A stretch of 64,000 nucleotides of DNA from assembly GCA_039989855.1 (NCBI GenBank), contig JBDXGZ010000023.1:1-64000 (forward strand), read 5' to 3'. Made by a program: the position numbers and the translations under genes. This stretch comes from CALFVT01 sp039989855. Its GTDB lineage: Bacteria; Pseudomonadota; Alphaproteobacteria; Caulobacterales; Maricaulaceae. The notes under the pieces are model-generated. The model saw nothing but the letters and a program-made list of their open reading frames with translations. It was not told the origin of the DNA and made no database searches. Shown here piece by piece: positions 45,004 to 53,752 of this stretch (its first letter is position 1; the number at the start of each line of letters is the position of its first letter).

Positions 45004-45561
45004 CTAGTTCGCTCCGAACCGTAGCAAGGTCGTCGTGACCTCTCCATTGGCCGTGGGCGTTACAATATAGAGGCGGTCATATTCCGTCGCCTCAACGATG
45101 GGCCTGCCGCCCTCCCCGCCGAGGAGTTCTGTTAGAGGCGGTGTGGTGTTACTATGGCCGACGACCAAGTGCCGCCCGCTCATGGATTTTAGCTTAGCCG
45201 CCATACCTTCAAGGTCACGCGGGTCATATATCATCACCTCTAAACCGAGATGCGCGGCCAAGGGGGCCGCCGTGTCGCGTGTCCGCTTATAGTCACTGCT
45301 GTGGATATGGGTGATGCCAACGTCCCCGAGCATATTGGCGAGAAGTTGCGCGCGGTCTTGCCCCGCTTGCGTTAAAGCAGGGTCGGTTTTGGCTGCCGTC
45401 TTTTCAGCGTGGCGAACAAGGAAAATTTGCGAGGCGACAAAACTATCTGCGGAGGTGTAGGTCTGCGCGTCTTGTTGCGGCGAGCAGCCCGCCAGCGACA
45501 AAAGGCTTATACCTATAAGTCCTGCAAAAACTCTACGGGTGGTATTAATATATCGTTTCAT
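45004..45561 (-). CDS. Histidine-phosphatase lipoprotein, first gene of the TPP-riboswitch operon
   Basis: A 185-residue lipoprotein. The start MKRYINTTRRVF (45561) follows the riboswitch directly; a longer in-frame ORF from 45609 runs through the riboswitch and is rejected. The lipobox is LAGC. The histidine-phosphatase motif FLVRHAEK carries the nucleophile His and Arg, SDYKRTRDTA the second Arg and VGHSNT the second catalytic His, so all four key residues are present. Broad phosphatases of this branch act on small phosphate esters. Under thiamine control it could dephosphorylate TMP or TPP in the periplasm, but this is inference. Confidence 0.85.
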   Translation of the reverse strand: MKRYINTTRRVFAGLIGISLLSLAGCSPQQDAQTYTSADSFVASQIFLVRHAEKTAAKTDPALTQAGQDRAQLLANMLGDVGITHIHSSDYKRTRDTAAPLAAHLGLEVMIYDPRDLEGMAAKLKSMSGRHLVVGHSNTTPPLTELLGGEGGRPIVEATEYDRLYIVTPTANGEVTTTLLRFGAN

Positions 45562-45643
45562 ATCCGTCCTTTTCGCGGGCATTATCCCGATCAAGTTCAA
45601 AGGATACATCTCAGCCCACGATTAGGCGCTCCTCGGAATATCT
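45562..45643 (-). promoter_or_regulatory. TPP riboswitch (thi box)
   Basis: The minus strand reads ...ATTCCGAGGAGCGCC...GGGCTGAGATG...CCTTTGAACTTGATC, then GGGATAATGCCCGCGAAAAG and GACGGAT. CTGAGA, CTTTGAAC-TGATC and GGATAAT-CC-GCG are the conserved thi-box elements in the right order. The 3' side ATCCG/CGGAT can close the P1 stem with the 5' side. The AAGGACGG Shine-Dalgarno of the phosphatase gene is inside the 3' end of the element and its ATG follows within two bases, so control is probably at translation: bound TPP hides the ribosome site. Confidence 0.92.
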
Positions 45644-45697
45644 TATATGCGCGGAATCGGCGCGAACCGCAAGGGGGTCGTTAAAGAGACGGAAAAA

Positions 45698-46585
45698 TTA
45701 TTGACCTAAGTCCATTTCATCTTTTGCTATGGATATTGCACGTGTCTCTCCTAGCGTGGAGAAATATTGCGCGCCGCTATCTTGTAGCTCTTGCGGGACT
45801 TTGATCGGCACATGCACACCGACGGCGTCTTGGACATTGAGTGTCTGGGTCAAAATATCTGTGCCACCATCACTTAGGAAGAACCAATAGGGCGGAAAAG
45901 CTGTGTCTGTTTGTTTAGCCTGCCAATGATCGGCAAAGGGCGTGTAATGCTGCTCACGCGGGTCGGCGTCGCCCATATGCATGACGGTCGCGCCTCCGTC
46001 GATACTTACGCGGTAGACCATATTTTGCACAGAGACGCGGCGTGGGTCAGGCCAACCTGCATGGGGAATGCGGACCGCTGTCGCCGTAATGTCGCCGACC
46101 TGAATTGTGACGGGAGAAGCACCATATTCAAGATTAACCGCCGTAATACTGGATGTGAACGCTTCGTTCCAGTCCTCTTGTTTCTTCATGCTGTCAATGG
46201 CTTGTTGCGGCGCGACAAAGCGCACAGTTGGATTTTGACTTAAATATTGATTGGCGTCGCCTGCGTTAAAATGATCGCCGTGGGCATGGGAGATAAATAC
46301 GGCGTCGACTCCCGCAAACGGGCCAGAGCTTGCAAAAATAGCGGCACGTACGTCATCTGGGACGAGTTGATATTGTCCAAAATTATTATGAAATAGCGGG
46401 TCGAACAAAATTTTCGTCTCCCCTTCCGTGACTAACACCGCAGAATTAGCCAAATAGCGAGCTTGCCCCGCCTGAGTTTCACTCTCTTTATGGTTACCGT
46501 TCTGGTGAGCGTCACCATGCGCCGTCGCCATTTGCGGCAAAGATAAAAACAGGGCGGTTGTTAGGAAGAAAGATTTATAGGTCAT
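45698..46585 (-). CDS. Exported metallo-beta-lactamase-fold hydrolase
   Basis: A 295-residue protein with a signal peptide (cleavage near ATAHG, about residue 22) and a short His/Asn-rich N-terminus. The zinc motif SHAHGDHF (H-x-H-x-D-H) is present, followed by VRIPHAGWPDP and HMGDAD, which supply further metal ligands. It resembles UlaG-like/MBL-fold proteins (DPLFHNNFG). Its substrate is unknown. It precedes the TPP-riboswitch operon on the same strand by about 55 bases. Confidence 0.8.
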   Translation of the reverse strand: MTYKSFFLTTALFLSLPQMATAHGDAHQNGNHKESETQAGQARYLANSAVLVTEGETKILFDPLFHNNFGQYQLVPDDVRAAIFASSGPFAGVDAVFISHAHGDHFNAGDANQYLSQNPTVRFVAPQQAIDSMKKQEDWNEAFTSSITAVNLEYGASPVTIQVGDITATAVRIPHAGWPDPRRVSVQNMVYRVSIDGGATVMHMGDADPREQHYTPFADHWQAKQTDTAFPPYWFFLSDGGTDILTQTLNVQDAVGVHVPIKVPQELQDSGAQYFSTLGETRAISIAKDEMDLGQ

Positions 46586-46608
46586 GCAATATCCTTTATT
46601 ATATCTGT

Positions 46609-47766
46609 TTAATTTACCTTAGATTTAGCGGCGCCGTCAAATTTCAATCGCCGTGCGATCTTCAATGTCGGCTGCTCAATCAAACGATATGATATGGCCG
46701 CAGCTATCAAGGATAAGATGACGGTCGCAAGCGTAAACACAAGATTGTCCCAAATCCCTGGCGCACCAATCGTTAGCGTCGCCACAAGGTCATCTGGCGC
46801 GTAAGACCCAAGCAATCTCCCAATACGAACAACAACAACCATAACAAGATAATGAACAAGATAGAGAGAATAAGACCAATCCCCTAAGGTCACGAGCCAC
46901 TTCGGGCATTTCAATGTCCCGTTTATTTCTTGTCCTGCCGCACCATAAATCAAGGCCGCAAAGGGTAGCGTATAAACCGCCACACGTCCCCACCGCGTCA
47001 GGTCACTTGATTTATCTGTATAAAAGAAAAAGGCTAAGAGCGATAAAACAACACCGACCCAAAACAAAGCTTTCGGCGCGAAAGCTCGTCCCTTTAACAA
47101 GAGCCACGCGAGGATAGCTCCAACAATAAATTCCAAACTTAAAAGTGAAAAGAGAATGGAAAACGTCCCGTTTATCTCCGTCCAACCCAGCGCAAACCCA
47201 AGGAAAACAATTCCCGCCCAAACAAGTAAACTTGGCACAAGAAATTTACGAGGTAAAAACAAAAGAACCGCAAAGATAAGGTAGAATTGCATTTCATGTA
47301 TGAGCGTCCACCCAAGCCGTAGAACAGGAAAGGATTCTTGCGGTATTAGCAATAAAGATCGCACAAAATAGGAAAAATCAGGGGTAGCGCCTCCCTTTAG
47401 ATCTGGGGCCCCCCAAAGACCGTAAGCGAGATAAAAGTAAACTCCCATGATCGATGCAAAAACCCACCATAAAGGGTATATTCGCACGATCCGCCGGTAG
47501 AGAAACCCTCCAACGTCACGCACGCTTCGCCCACCCTTACAGCTCACATAGACCATGATAAAGCCAGAAATCAGAAAAAATAAATCAACCCCTGCATAGC
47601 CTTGTCGCCATGGCCCCGACAAGAGCCACCCATCCGTCACAATCGGTTTATTGGCGTTCAGCACCATGATCTGACGCTCCCCAATATGGTAGAGCATAAC
47701 GATAAAAGCCGCGATGCCTCGAAAGGCTTGGATAGATTGAAGCTTTGGCGGTAAGGGAAATTTCAT
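46609..47766 (-). CDS. Acyltransferase-3 family membrane protein
   Basis: A 385-residue integral membrane O-acyltransferase with about ten hydrophobic segments. The N-terminal catalytic segment is SIQAFRGIAAFIVMLYHIG, with the conserved R-(G)-x-A and His, and GVDLFFLISGFIM follows. Such enzymes acetylate surface polysaccharides or lipids. ATG 47766 (MKFPLPPKLQ) is chosen; the longer open frame upstream overlaps the next gene's 3' end. It lies about 20 bases upstream of the MBL-fold gene on the same strand. Confidence 0.85.
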   Translation of the reverse strand: MKFPLPPKLQSIQAFRGIAAFIVMLYHIGERQIMVLNANKPIVTDGWLLSGPWRQGYAGVDLFFLISGFIMVYVSCKGGRSVRDVGGFLYRRIVRIYPLWWVFASIMGVYFYLAYGLWGAPDLKGGATPDFSYFVRSLLLIPQESFPVLRLGWTLIHEMQFYLIFAVLLFLPRKFLVPSLLVWAGIVFLGFALGWTEINGTFSILFSLLSLEFIVGAILAWLLLKGRAFAPKALFWVGVVLSLLAFFFYTDKSSDLTRWGRVAVYTLPFAALIYGAAGQEINGTLKCPKWLVTLGDWSYSLYLVHYLVMVVVVRIGRLLGSYAPDDLVATLTIGAPGIWDNLVFTLATVILSLIAAAISYRLIEQPTLKIARRLKFDGAAKSKVN

Positions 47767-47869
47767 AACTCGACTTAACAAGTTTAACGCAACACGTATA
47801 GGCAAAACGAGTGTGTTATCACATCGACAAACACATCGTGTTCGCACTATCGATAGAGCTAAAACAAAC

Positions 47870-48730
47870 TTATTGGCAATAGCGTCCCTGCTCGCGCGCT
47901 GAGGTGTCAATAAAGTCGATAATATCCGCCTTTAAGGTCGAGTCGCCGTCGAAATATTTAGACAAGACTTTCACAGGGCCTTGGTGGTCAAGATCAGGAT
48001 AAAGCTTATAGACGGCCTTACCGCCTCGTGCTGTGATCGCCGCTGCAAGCTCTTCTGAGTTTTTAGGCCCAACGGTCGTATCATTACCGCCGTTCATTAA
48101 AAACATCGGCGGGATTGGGCTATCAACATTATTAAGCGGCGCATCTTTACCACCAAACCGATCAGGGAATATTGTAATATAAGGCTCTTCCTTAAGAGGA
48201 TAAGCGCCCGTCGGCGCAGCAAGACCAACAACAGACGACACGCGTGCACACATATCGACCCCCGCATTTTCAAGGTAACGGCCATCCGTCCCGAGTAACG
48301 TTGCAATATGCCCGCCCGCCGAATGTCCTATGATCGATATAGACCGGTCTGGATATTTTGTGGACGTAAGCGCAACGACCTCAGCCGCATCTTCGACAAA
48401 CCCTGGGAATTTCGTGTCGGGATAAAGTCTGTAATTTGGGACAATGACGTCATAGCCTTCGCGAGCAAAACCATCCCCAAGGAATTTATAAATATCCTTG
48501 CTTCCTTCTGTCCAACTTCCGCCGTGAATAAATATAATCACAGGGGCCTTCGACTTTGGACTCTCTGCCTTGTAAATATCAAGTGTTTGGCGTTCTAAGT
48601 CACCATAGGACACATCTTTGGCGAGACTATAGTTAGAACTCGGCGTAATCAAATTCAGAAACTGAACAGGTGAACAGGCCGCCATCAATGCAGACGAAAC
48701 AAGTAATAAAGAGAGACTTAAAGCGCGCAT
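47870..48730 (-). CDS. Alpha/beta-hydrolase lipoprotein (carboxylesterase-like)
   Basis: A 286-residue lipoprotein with lipobox LMAAC. The catalytic site GHSAGGHIATLLG holds the nucleophile; the HGGSW motif is the oxyanion-hole HGG signature of the hormone-sensitive-lipase/BD-FAE-like branch. The C-terminal DLDHQGPV supplies the catalytic His region. Substrates may be small esters. It is followed by the acyltransferase gene on the same strand; the spurious N-terminal extension of that frame overlaps this stop. Confidence 0.8.
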   Translation of the reverse strand: MRALSLSLLLVSSALMAACSPVQFLNLITPSSNYSLAKDVSYGDLERQTLDIYKAESPKSKAPVIIFIHGGSWTEGSKDIYKFLGDGFAREGYDVIVPNYRLYPDTKFPGFVEDAAEVVALTSTKYPDRSISIIGHSAGGHIATLLGTDGRYLENAGVDMCARVSSVVGLAAPTGAYPLKEEPYITIFPDRFGGKDAPLNNVDSPIPPMFLMNGGNDTTVGPKNSEELAAAITARGGKAVYKLYPDLDHQGPVKVLSKYFDGDSTLKADIIDFIDTSAREQGRYCQ

Positions 48731-48825
48731 AATCTAAATCCAAAATGAGGCGTACGTAATATACAATTCATAAGCTGTTAGGTTAAAACAGGTTGCGTGC
48801 CAAATGAAAGCTTTGTGAAGTCGTG

Positions 48826-49722
48826 TTAGTAACCCGAACACCCCCCCGAAAGAGCAGCCCCTTTAAGAAATGATCTCCGTGCGACGCCTTTTTGATAAAC
48901 ACGACGCGTTTCTTTTTGTCGGGCCTTAGCGCCACTTAAAGCCCGAACTATACTCCGCCCCGGAATGTGAGTGCCTGCGACAGAGGCAACGCCTGAAATA
49001 GCCGCGCTATGGCCATTCTTTCCTATTTTCTTAAAAGTAGAGACCTTTTCCTTTTCCACGTCATAATCATCACCGAGAACGTCATCTAACTCTTCAATCC
49101 TTACATCATACCAATCACAACCCGCATTCGCTTCAAGTTGATAAACATCCTCATCTTTGAGGCGTGTTAAAATTTCGGGTCGCGCGCGTTTACGTATATT
49201 AAAATCAGAAAGAGGAGACAAAGCTGCATCTGTGAAAGATTTATAACCGACTGGGCTTGATGCATCTTTGCTCGCAGGCGCTGTTGTCACGAATTCCATA
49301 CCGCCGCGTACACCTTTGGCCGTATTTCGCGTGCCACGGACGATTATCTCACCCGTTCCAACGGCCGCTCGACTTCCAACTCTAGCACCAACCTTAGCAC
49401 CCGTAACAGCCCCTTTGGCGACCACTCCAGCGCCTTCAGCCGTGATCGTAACCGCCTCTTTCGCTGCGAGCGCGGTTCCCTTAACCGCAAGGACAGTTCC
49501 CTTAGCCGCAAGCCTTGTGCCTCCAATAGCCCCGTCAGCCAAACGGTCCCTAAATCTCTTCTCCTTGAGAACAGGTAATGCGGCTTCATCTGTCTCAGAA
49601 AAAGAACTTTGTTCAGATGACCGGCTGTCTTGCTTGGCGACTCGAGGGTTTGAGGCACAAGCCACAATTGATAAAGCGCTGAGTAAAACCAAATTAAAGC
49701 GCAAAAATTGTTTTTTTCCCAT
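48826..49722 (-). CDS. Repeat-rich lipoprotein of unknown function
   Basis: A 298-residue lipoprotein starting MGKKQFLRFNLV at 49722, with lipobox SIVAC. Positions about 60-140 form a string of 7-residue units of the type AAKGTVL-AVKGTAL-AAKEAVT, then GAKVGARVGSRAAVG. This glycine/alanine/lysine pattern suggests a long amphipathic helix that could lie on a membrane or form a zipper. The C-terminal half is basic and has no recognised domain. In-frame starts at 49815 and 49734 exist upstream. The gene is divergent from serC. Confidence 0.6.
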   Translation of the reverse strand: MGKKQFLRFNLVLLSALSIVACASNPRVAKQDSRSSEQSSFSETDEAALPVLKEKRFRDRLADGAIGGTRLAAKGTVLAVKGTALAAKEAVTITAEGAGVVAKGAVTGAKVGARVGSRAAVGTGEIIVRGTRNTAKGVRGGMEFVTTAPASKDASSPVGYKSFTDAALSPLSDFNIRKRARPEILTRLKDEDVYQLEANAGCDWYDVRIEELDDVLGDDYDVEKEKVSTFKKIGKNGHSAAISGVASVAGTHIPGRSIVRALSGAKARQKETRRVYQKGVARRSFLKGAALSGGCSGY

Positions 49723-49831
49723 GACCGACACCATCATTTTATCGCAACGTCGCCTAATAAAGCGTAATTTATAATAGTTATACAGGCTGTCAAGTGAACA
49801 GAAGCTTAAACCCATGGCATGATTAAGACAC

Positions 49832-49860
49832 TTGACTCCGATATGGGCTTGTCATAATCG
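49832..49860 (+). promoter_or_regulatory. Likely sigma-70-type promoter for serC
   Basis: TTGACT (49832-49837) is followed after 15 bases by CATAAT (49853-49858), or after 17 bases by TAATCG (49855-49860). It is the best-looking promoter in the spacer and lies about 75-100 bases before the serC start, so transcription would include the structured leader at 49873-49920. Confidence 0.45.
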
Positions 49861-49872
49861 ACGCTTGGGCCA

Positions 49873-49920
49873 CGTTCCCCCACTGGAACGCACTTTAACA
49901 TCTGTACAAAAACGCAGATG
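49873..49920 (+). promoter_or_regulatory. Structured serC leader (candidate serC RNA motif)
   Basis: Two hairpins lie directly upstream of serC. The first is CGTTCC (49873-49878) with GGAACG (49885-49890), six-base loop. The second is CATCTG (49899-49904) with CAGATG (49915-49920), ten-base loop, ending two bases before the GGAG ribosome site. A serC RNA motif upstream of serC-serA has been described in alphaproteobacteria; I propose this as a member but could not compare a covariance model. Confidence 0.5.
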
Positions 49921-49933
49921 ATGGAGACATATT

Positions 49934-51082
49934 ATGGCAATAGTCACGAAACCGGACCTGCGTCCGGAGAATCCGCGTTTTTCAAGCGGTCCAACAGCCA
50001 AACGGCCCGGTTGGAAAGTTGAAAACCTCAATTTAGATGTACTTGGCCGCTCTCATCGCTCCGCATTGGGTAAAGAGCGCCTCAAATATGCCATTGACCT
50101 CACCCGTGAAGTTTTAGGTGTTCCTGATGATTATCGTATCGGCATTGTCCCCGCCTCTGATACAGGCGCAGTTGAAATGGCCATGTGGTCCCTCCTCGGC
50201 CCGCGCGGCGTTGATGTGGCCGCATGGGAAAGCTTTGGCAATGGCTGGATTACAGATGCACAAAAGCAGCTTCCGCTTGATGACGTGCGTGTTTTAACAG
50301 GCGATTATGGTCGCCTCCCTGACCTCGAACAATATACAGGTGACCGCGACCTCGTCTTTACATGGAACGGCACAACCTCTGGCGTAAAACTCCCAAATGC
50401 AGATTTCATCCCTGCTGACCGCGACGGCATCACCATATGCGACGCGACCTCTGCCGCATTCGCGCAAGATATTGAATGGAACAAAGTCGACGTTCTAACC
50501 TTTAGTTGGCAAAAAGTTATGGGCGGTGAAGCGGCTCACGGCATGCTAATCATGTCACCGCGCGCTGTTGAACGGCTTGAGAGCTATAATCCCCCTTGGC
50601 CTATGCCTAAAATTTTCCGTCTCAAGAAAGGCGATAAGATTAATGAAGGTATCTTCAAAGGCGCGACGATCAACACACCGTCAATGCTTGCAACGGAAGA
50701 TTATATTGATGCGCTTGAGTGGGCCAAGTCTATTGGCGGCAAAGATGCTTTGTTAAAACGTGCAGATGAAAACGCTCAAGTCCTGTTTGACTGGATTGAG
50801 CGCACACCGTGGATTGAAAACCTCGCGCAGAAACGCGAAACATGGTCAAACACAGGTGTCTGCATGGTATTTAATGATGAGCGCATCAAAGACGGCGCGG
50901 CTTTTGCCAAAGCGTTTGTCGCTCTCTTAGGCGATGAAGGTGTTGCTCTTGATTTCGGTGCTTACCGCGACGCCCCTGCGGGTCTTCGTATATGGGCAGG
51001 CTCGGCGATTGATAAGTCGAACATCACCGCCCTAACACCGTGGCTTGATTGGGCATTTGAAACGCTGATAGCGCAACAATAG
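49934..51082 (+). CDS. serC: Phosphoserine aminotransferase SerC
   Basis: A 382-residue class V PLP aminotransferase that converts 3-phosphohydroxypyruvate to phosphoserine (second step of serine synthesis). The sequence is of the alphaproteobacterial SerC type: PENPRFSSGPTAKRPGW at the start and SWQKVMGGEAAHG containing the PLP Lys. The ribosome site GGAG lies eight bases upstream in the leader. It is followed 91 bases later by serA. Confidence 0.94.
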   Translation: MAIVTKPDLRPENPRFSSGPTAKRPGWKVENLNLDVLGRSHRSALGKERLKYAIDLTREVLGVPDDYRIGIVPASDTGAVEMAMWSLLGPRGVDVAAWESFGNGWITDAQKQLPLDDVRVLTGDYGRLPDLEQYTGDRDLVFTWNGTTSGVKLPNADFIPADRDGITICDATSAAFAQDIEWNKVDVLTFSWQKVMGGEAAHGMLIMSPRAVERLESYNPPWPMPKIFRLKKGDKINEGIFKGATINTPSMLATEDYIDALEWAKSIGGKDALLKRADENAQVLFDWIERTPWIENLAQKRETWSNTGVCMVFNDERIKDGAAFAKAFVALLGDEGVALDFGAYRDAPAGLRIWAGSAIDKSNITALTPWLDWAFETLIAQQ

Positions 51083-51173
51083 TTCACACATTTAGACAGG
51101 GCGAGCGCTGCACATAACTGCTGGCAGCGCCCCCACTCCACCCACATTCCTAAGATAATAAAAGGATAGTAAA

Positions 51174-52748
51174 ATGCCTAAAGTACTTATTTCTGATAAA
51201 ATGTCTGTCTCAGCGACAGAAGTCTTCAAAAACCGCGGCGTCGATGTTGACGTTATTACAGGTCTTACAAAAGAAGAGCTGATCAAGATCATCCCTGAAT
51301 ATGATGGCCTTGCAGTTCGCTCGTCTACGCGGCCTGACGCGGAAATCATTGCGGCCGCTAAAAACCTAAAGGTTATTGGCCGTGCGGGTATCGGTACAGA
51401 TAATATCGACAAGAAGGCCGCCACTGACCGCGGCGTTGTTGTCATGAACACTCCGTTCGGAAATGCCGTCACAACGGCTGAACATGCGATTGCCATGATT
51501 TTCGCCGCCGCTCGTCAAATTCCTGCCGCCTCTCTTCGCACCCAAGCCGGTGAATGGCCTAAGTCTGATTTCAAAGGCGTTGAGCTTTATAATAAAACCC
51601 TCGGCGTCATTGGCTGCGGCAATATTGGAGCACTTGTGATTGAACGCGCTTTGGGCCTGAAGATGAAAGTCATCGGCTATGACCCTTACCTCACAGAGGA
51701 ACGGGCCTTGGCTTTAGGCATTGAAAAAGTTGAGCTTGACGATCTGTTCAAGCGCGCTGATTTCATCACGCTTCACACACCGCTTGTCGAAGGCACACGC
51801 GGGATTGTTTCGAAAGAACGTCTCGCCATTACAAAAAAGGGTGTGATCCTCGTGAACTGTGCTCGTGGTGGTCTTGTGGACGAAGAAGCCCTCAAAGACG
51901 CACTCGATTCAGGTCACGTTCGCGCCGCCGCCCTCGATGTGTTCGAAGTTGAACCCGCCAAGGAAAACATTCTGTTTGGCACAAAAAATTTCATCGCCAC
52001 GCCGCATCTCGGAGCTTCAACCCTCGAAGCTCAAGAAAATGTCGCCGTCCAAGTGGCCGAGCAAATGGCGGATTACCTCCTCACAGGCGCCGTCACTAAC
52101 GCGCTTAACACGCCGTCAATCTCAGCCGAAGAAGCGCCACGCCTTAAGCCCTTCGTTGATCTTGCCAGTAAATTAGGGTGCATGATGGGTCAGCTTTTGC
52201 ACGATTCCGTTAAAACCATCGAGATCACCTATAAGGGCGCCGTTTCAGAGCTTAATACCACGCCGATGAGCGCCGCCGCTCTTGCAGGCCTTCTTAAAAC
52301 GGCCATGCCTGAAGTGAATATGGTGTCTGCGCCTGTTCTTGCAAAAGAACGCGGCATTGAAGTCAAAGAAAGCTACGTCGCTGAAGCGGAACGGGCGGAA
52401 AGCCTTATCCGCATCATGGTCGAAACGGATGAGCGTAAATTTGCTATCGTCGGGACGATTTACCGTGGCGAGCCGCGTATTGTGCGCCTTTTCGGTGTAC
52501 CAATGGACGCCGCTTTTGACCCGCATTTAATCTATGTTCGGAATGATGATAAGCCGGGCTTCATTGGTAAACTTGGTAATCTTCTAGGCGAAGCCAAAAT
52601 CAATATTGCCACCTTCTATTTGGGCCGTATGGATCAAGGCGGCGAAGCGGTCTGTCTCGTCTCTGTCGATACAGAAGCCTCTCCAGAAATTCTCACAGCG
52701 ATCAAAGCTTTAGATCATGTTAAGATCGTTGACGGCGTTAATTTGTAA
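51174..52748 (+). CDS. serA: D-3-phosphoglycerate dehydrogenase SerA
   Basis: First enzyme of serine synthesis, 524 residues, the long type with an intervening domain and a C-terminal ACT domain for serine feedback. NAD-binding GCGNIGALV, catalytic CARGGLVDEEAL and ATPHLGAST (His) are present. The last 75 residues (IYVRNDDKPGFIGKLGNLL) form the ACT domain. AAAAGGATAGT provides a ribosome site. serC-serA are together and serB is at 6892. Confidence 0.95.
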   Translation: MPKVLISDKMSVSATEVFKNRGVDVDVITGLTKEELIKIIPEYDGLAVRSSTRPDAEIIAAAKNLKVIGRAGIGTDNIDKKAATDRGVVVMNTPFGNAVTTAEHAIAMIFAAARQIPAASLRTQAGEWPKSDFKGVELYNKTLGVIGCGNIGALVIERALGLKMKVIGYDPYLTEERALALGIEKVELDDLFKRADFITLHTPLVEGTRGIVSKERLAITKKGVILVNCARGGLVDEEALKDALDSGHVRAAALDVFEVEPAKENILFGTKNFIATPHLGASTLEAQENVAVQVAEQMADYLLTGAVTNALNTPSISAEEAPRLKPFVDLASKLGCMMGQLLHDSVKTIEITYKGAVSELNTTPMSAAALAGLLKTAMPEVNMVSAPVLAKERGIEVKESYVAEAERAESLIRIMVETDERKFAIVGTIYRGEPRIVRLFGVPMDAAFDPHLIYVRNDDKPGFIGKLGNLLGEAKINIATFYLGRMDQGGEAVCLVSVDTEASPEILTAIKALDHVKIVDGVNL

Positions 52749-52769
52749 ATAGAAGTTAAAGTAAAATGT

Positions 52770-52795
52770 GTGGGGGTGATATACCATCCCCGCAT
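52770..52795 (+). terminator. Hairpin after serA
   Basis: GTGGGG/CCCCGC-type imperfect stem about 22 bases past the serA stop, with inner stem GGTG...CC-A. It lacks a T-run (followed by ATATATTCT), so it may stabilise the transcript end rather than terminate. Confidence 0.35.
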
Positions 52796-52966
52796 ATATT
52801 CTAGCCGCCCAACACCTTCGAGCGTCCGTTTTGTTTGATAACAAAATCCACGCATAGGTGAACCTATGATAAATCTAACATTCAGCTTACGAACATGTGT
52901 TTAGACCTATAATGTTTTTCAATCATCATACTGAGGTGTGATGCCCCAAATGAAAGACACTGACCT

Positions 52967-53446
52967 ATGGCTCGCTTATCCCCCTCCTTTTTTGCACTTA
53001 TGGCCCTCGCCTCCCTTGGCCTTTCCGCACCGCTACAGGCGCAAGTGCAACCCCAAGCGCACCCTCAAAATGATGCGGCGACTTGCCTAGCTTTCGCCAA
53101 TCTTGGCGGAATTGTCGCCGATTACATCCTCCCCATAAGTCTGCGAGACTATGCGGCGATGAATAGCGGGAAAGACCCGCAAAGAGTTCAAGGCCTTGTC
53201 AACAAAATTGACCGCGAGCTTAGCCAAACAGACAAGCAGGCTTTTAGCCGCCACGGCCCAAACAATTCAGCTTTGCTTGAAGAAGCTTCTACAGAATTAG
53301 CCATTAACCTTGTCCTAGACGGTCACGCCTCAAATCCACAAGGCATCAGCTCTTTCATGCTGCAAGACTGTAGGCAGGCCACCCCAAGCCGTATCATCGA
53401 AATTCAAGGTCAAGCGCATCAAGATCAGTCACAAACGACGCGCTAA
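52967..53446 (+). CDS. Small exported protein of unknown function
   Basis: A 159-residue protein with a signal peptide (cleavage near LQAQ, about residue 26) and a Gln-rich start (VQPQAHPQN). Two cysteines (CLAFANLG and DCRQATPS) could form a disulfide. The mature region is helical with no recognised family. It is an isolated plus-strand gene between serA and the GntR regulator. Confidence 0.55.
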   Translation: MARLSPSFFALMALASLGLSAPLQAQVQPQAHPQNDAATCLAFANLGGIVADYILPISLRDYAAMNSGKDPQRVQGLVNKIDRELSQTDKQAFSRHGPNNSALLEEASTELAINLVLDGHASNPQGISSFMLQDCRQATPSRIIEIQGQAHQDQSQTTR

Positions 53447-53488
53447 GGGCTAAGGATAAAGATTAGCGCATTACGCGCTCTCTTTTTC

Positions 53489-53509
53489 CGCAGCCTCATG
53501 GCTGCGTTT
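53489..53509 (+). terminator. Terminator-like hairpin
   Basis: CGCAGCC (53489-53495) pairs with GGCTGCG (53500-53506) over TCAT, followed by TTTC only. It is about 43 bases after the 52967 gene. A weak rho-independent terminator. Confidence 0.5.
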
Positions 53510-53752
53510 CTATCGTTTGTTGAAAAGCGAAAGGCGTCAGAACAGAATGACCAAAACCTATTTACCACGTAATCTATACCCGATTGCTAACGTATAAAAA
53601 TTGGTCATTTTAAACTAATAACGTCATAATATACATCACCACACCACTATCTTGGATAGCCGTTAATTTAAAATACGGCCATTGTAGGATACGAGTTTAT
53701 ATAATCGACTAGATTATGATAACTTAAACCAATTTCATGACGTAGTCCCTTG

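Noticed and set aside
45562..45609. Extension of the phosphatase gene to an in-frame start at 45609
   Set aside because: The extension runs through the TPP riboswitch, and MKRY with a lipoprotein signal peptide starts right after it.
46609..47910. Acyltransferase starting at 47910
   Set aside because: The first 48 residues overlap the hydrolase gene, and a normal family start (MKFPLPPKLQSIQAFRG) is at 47766.
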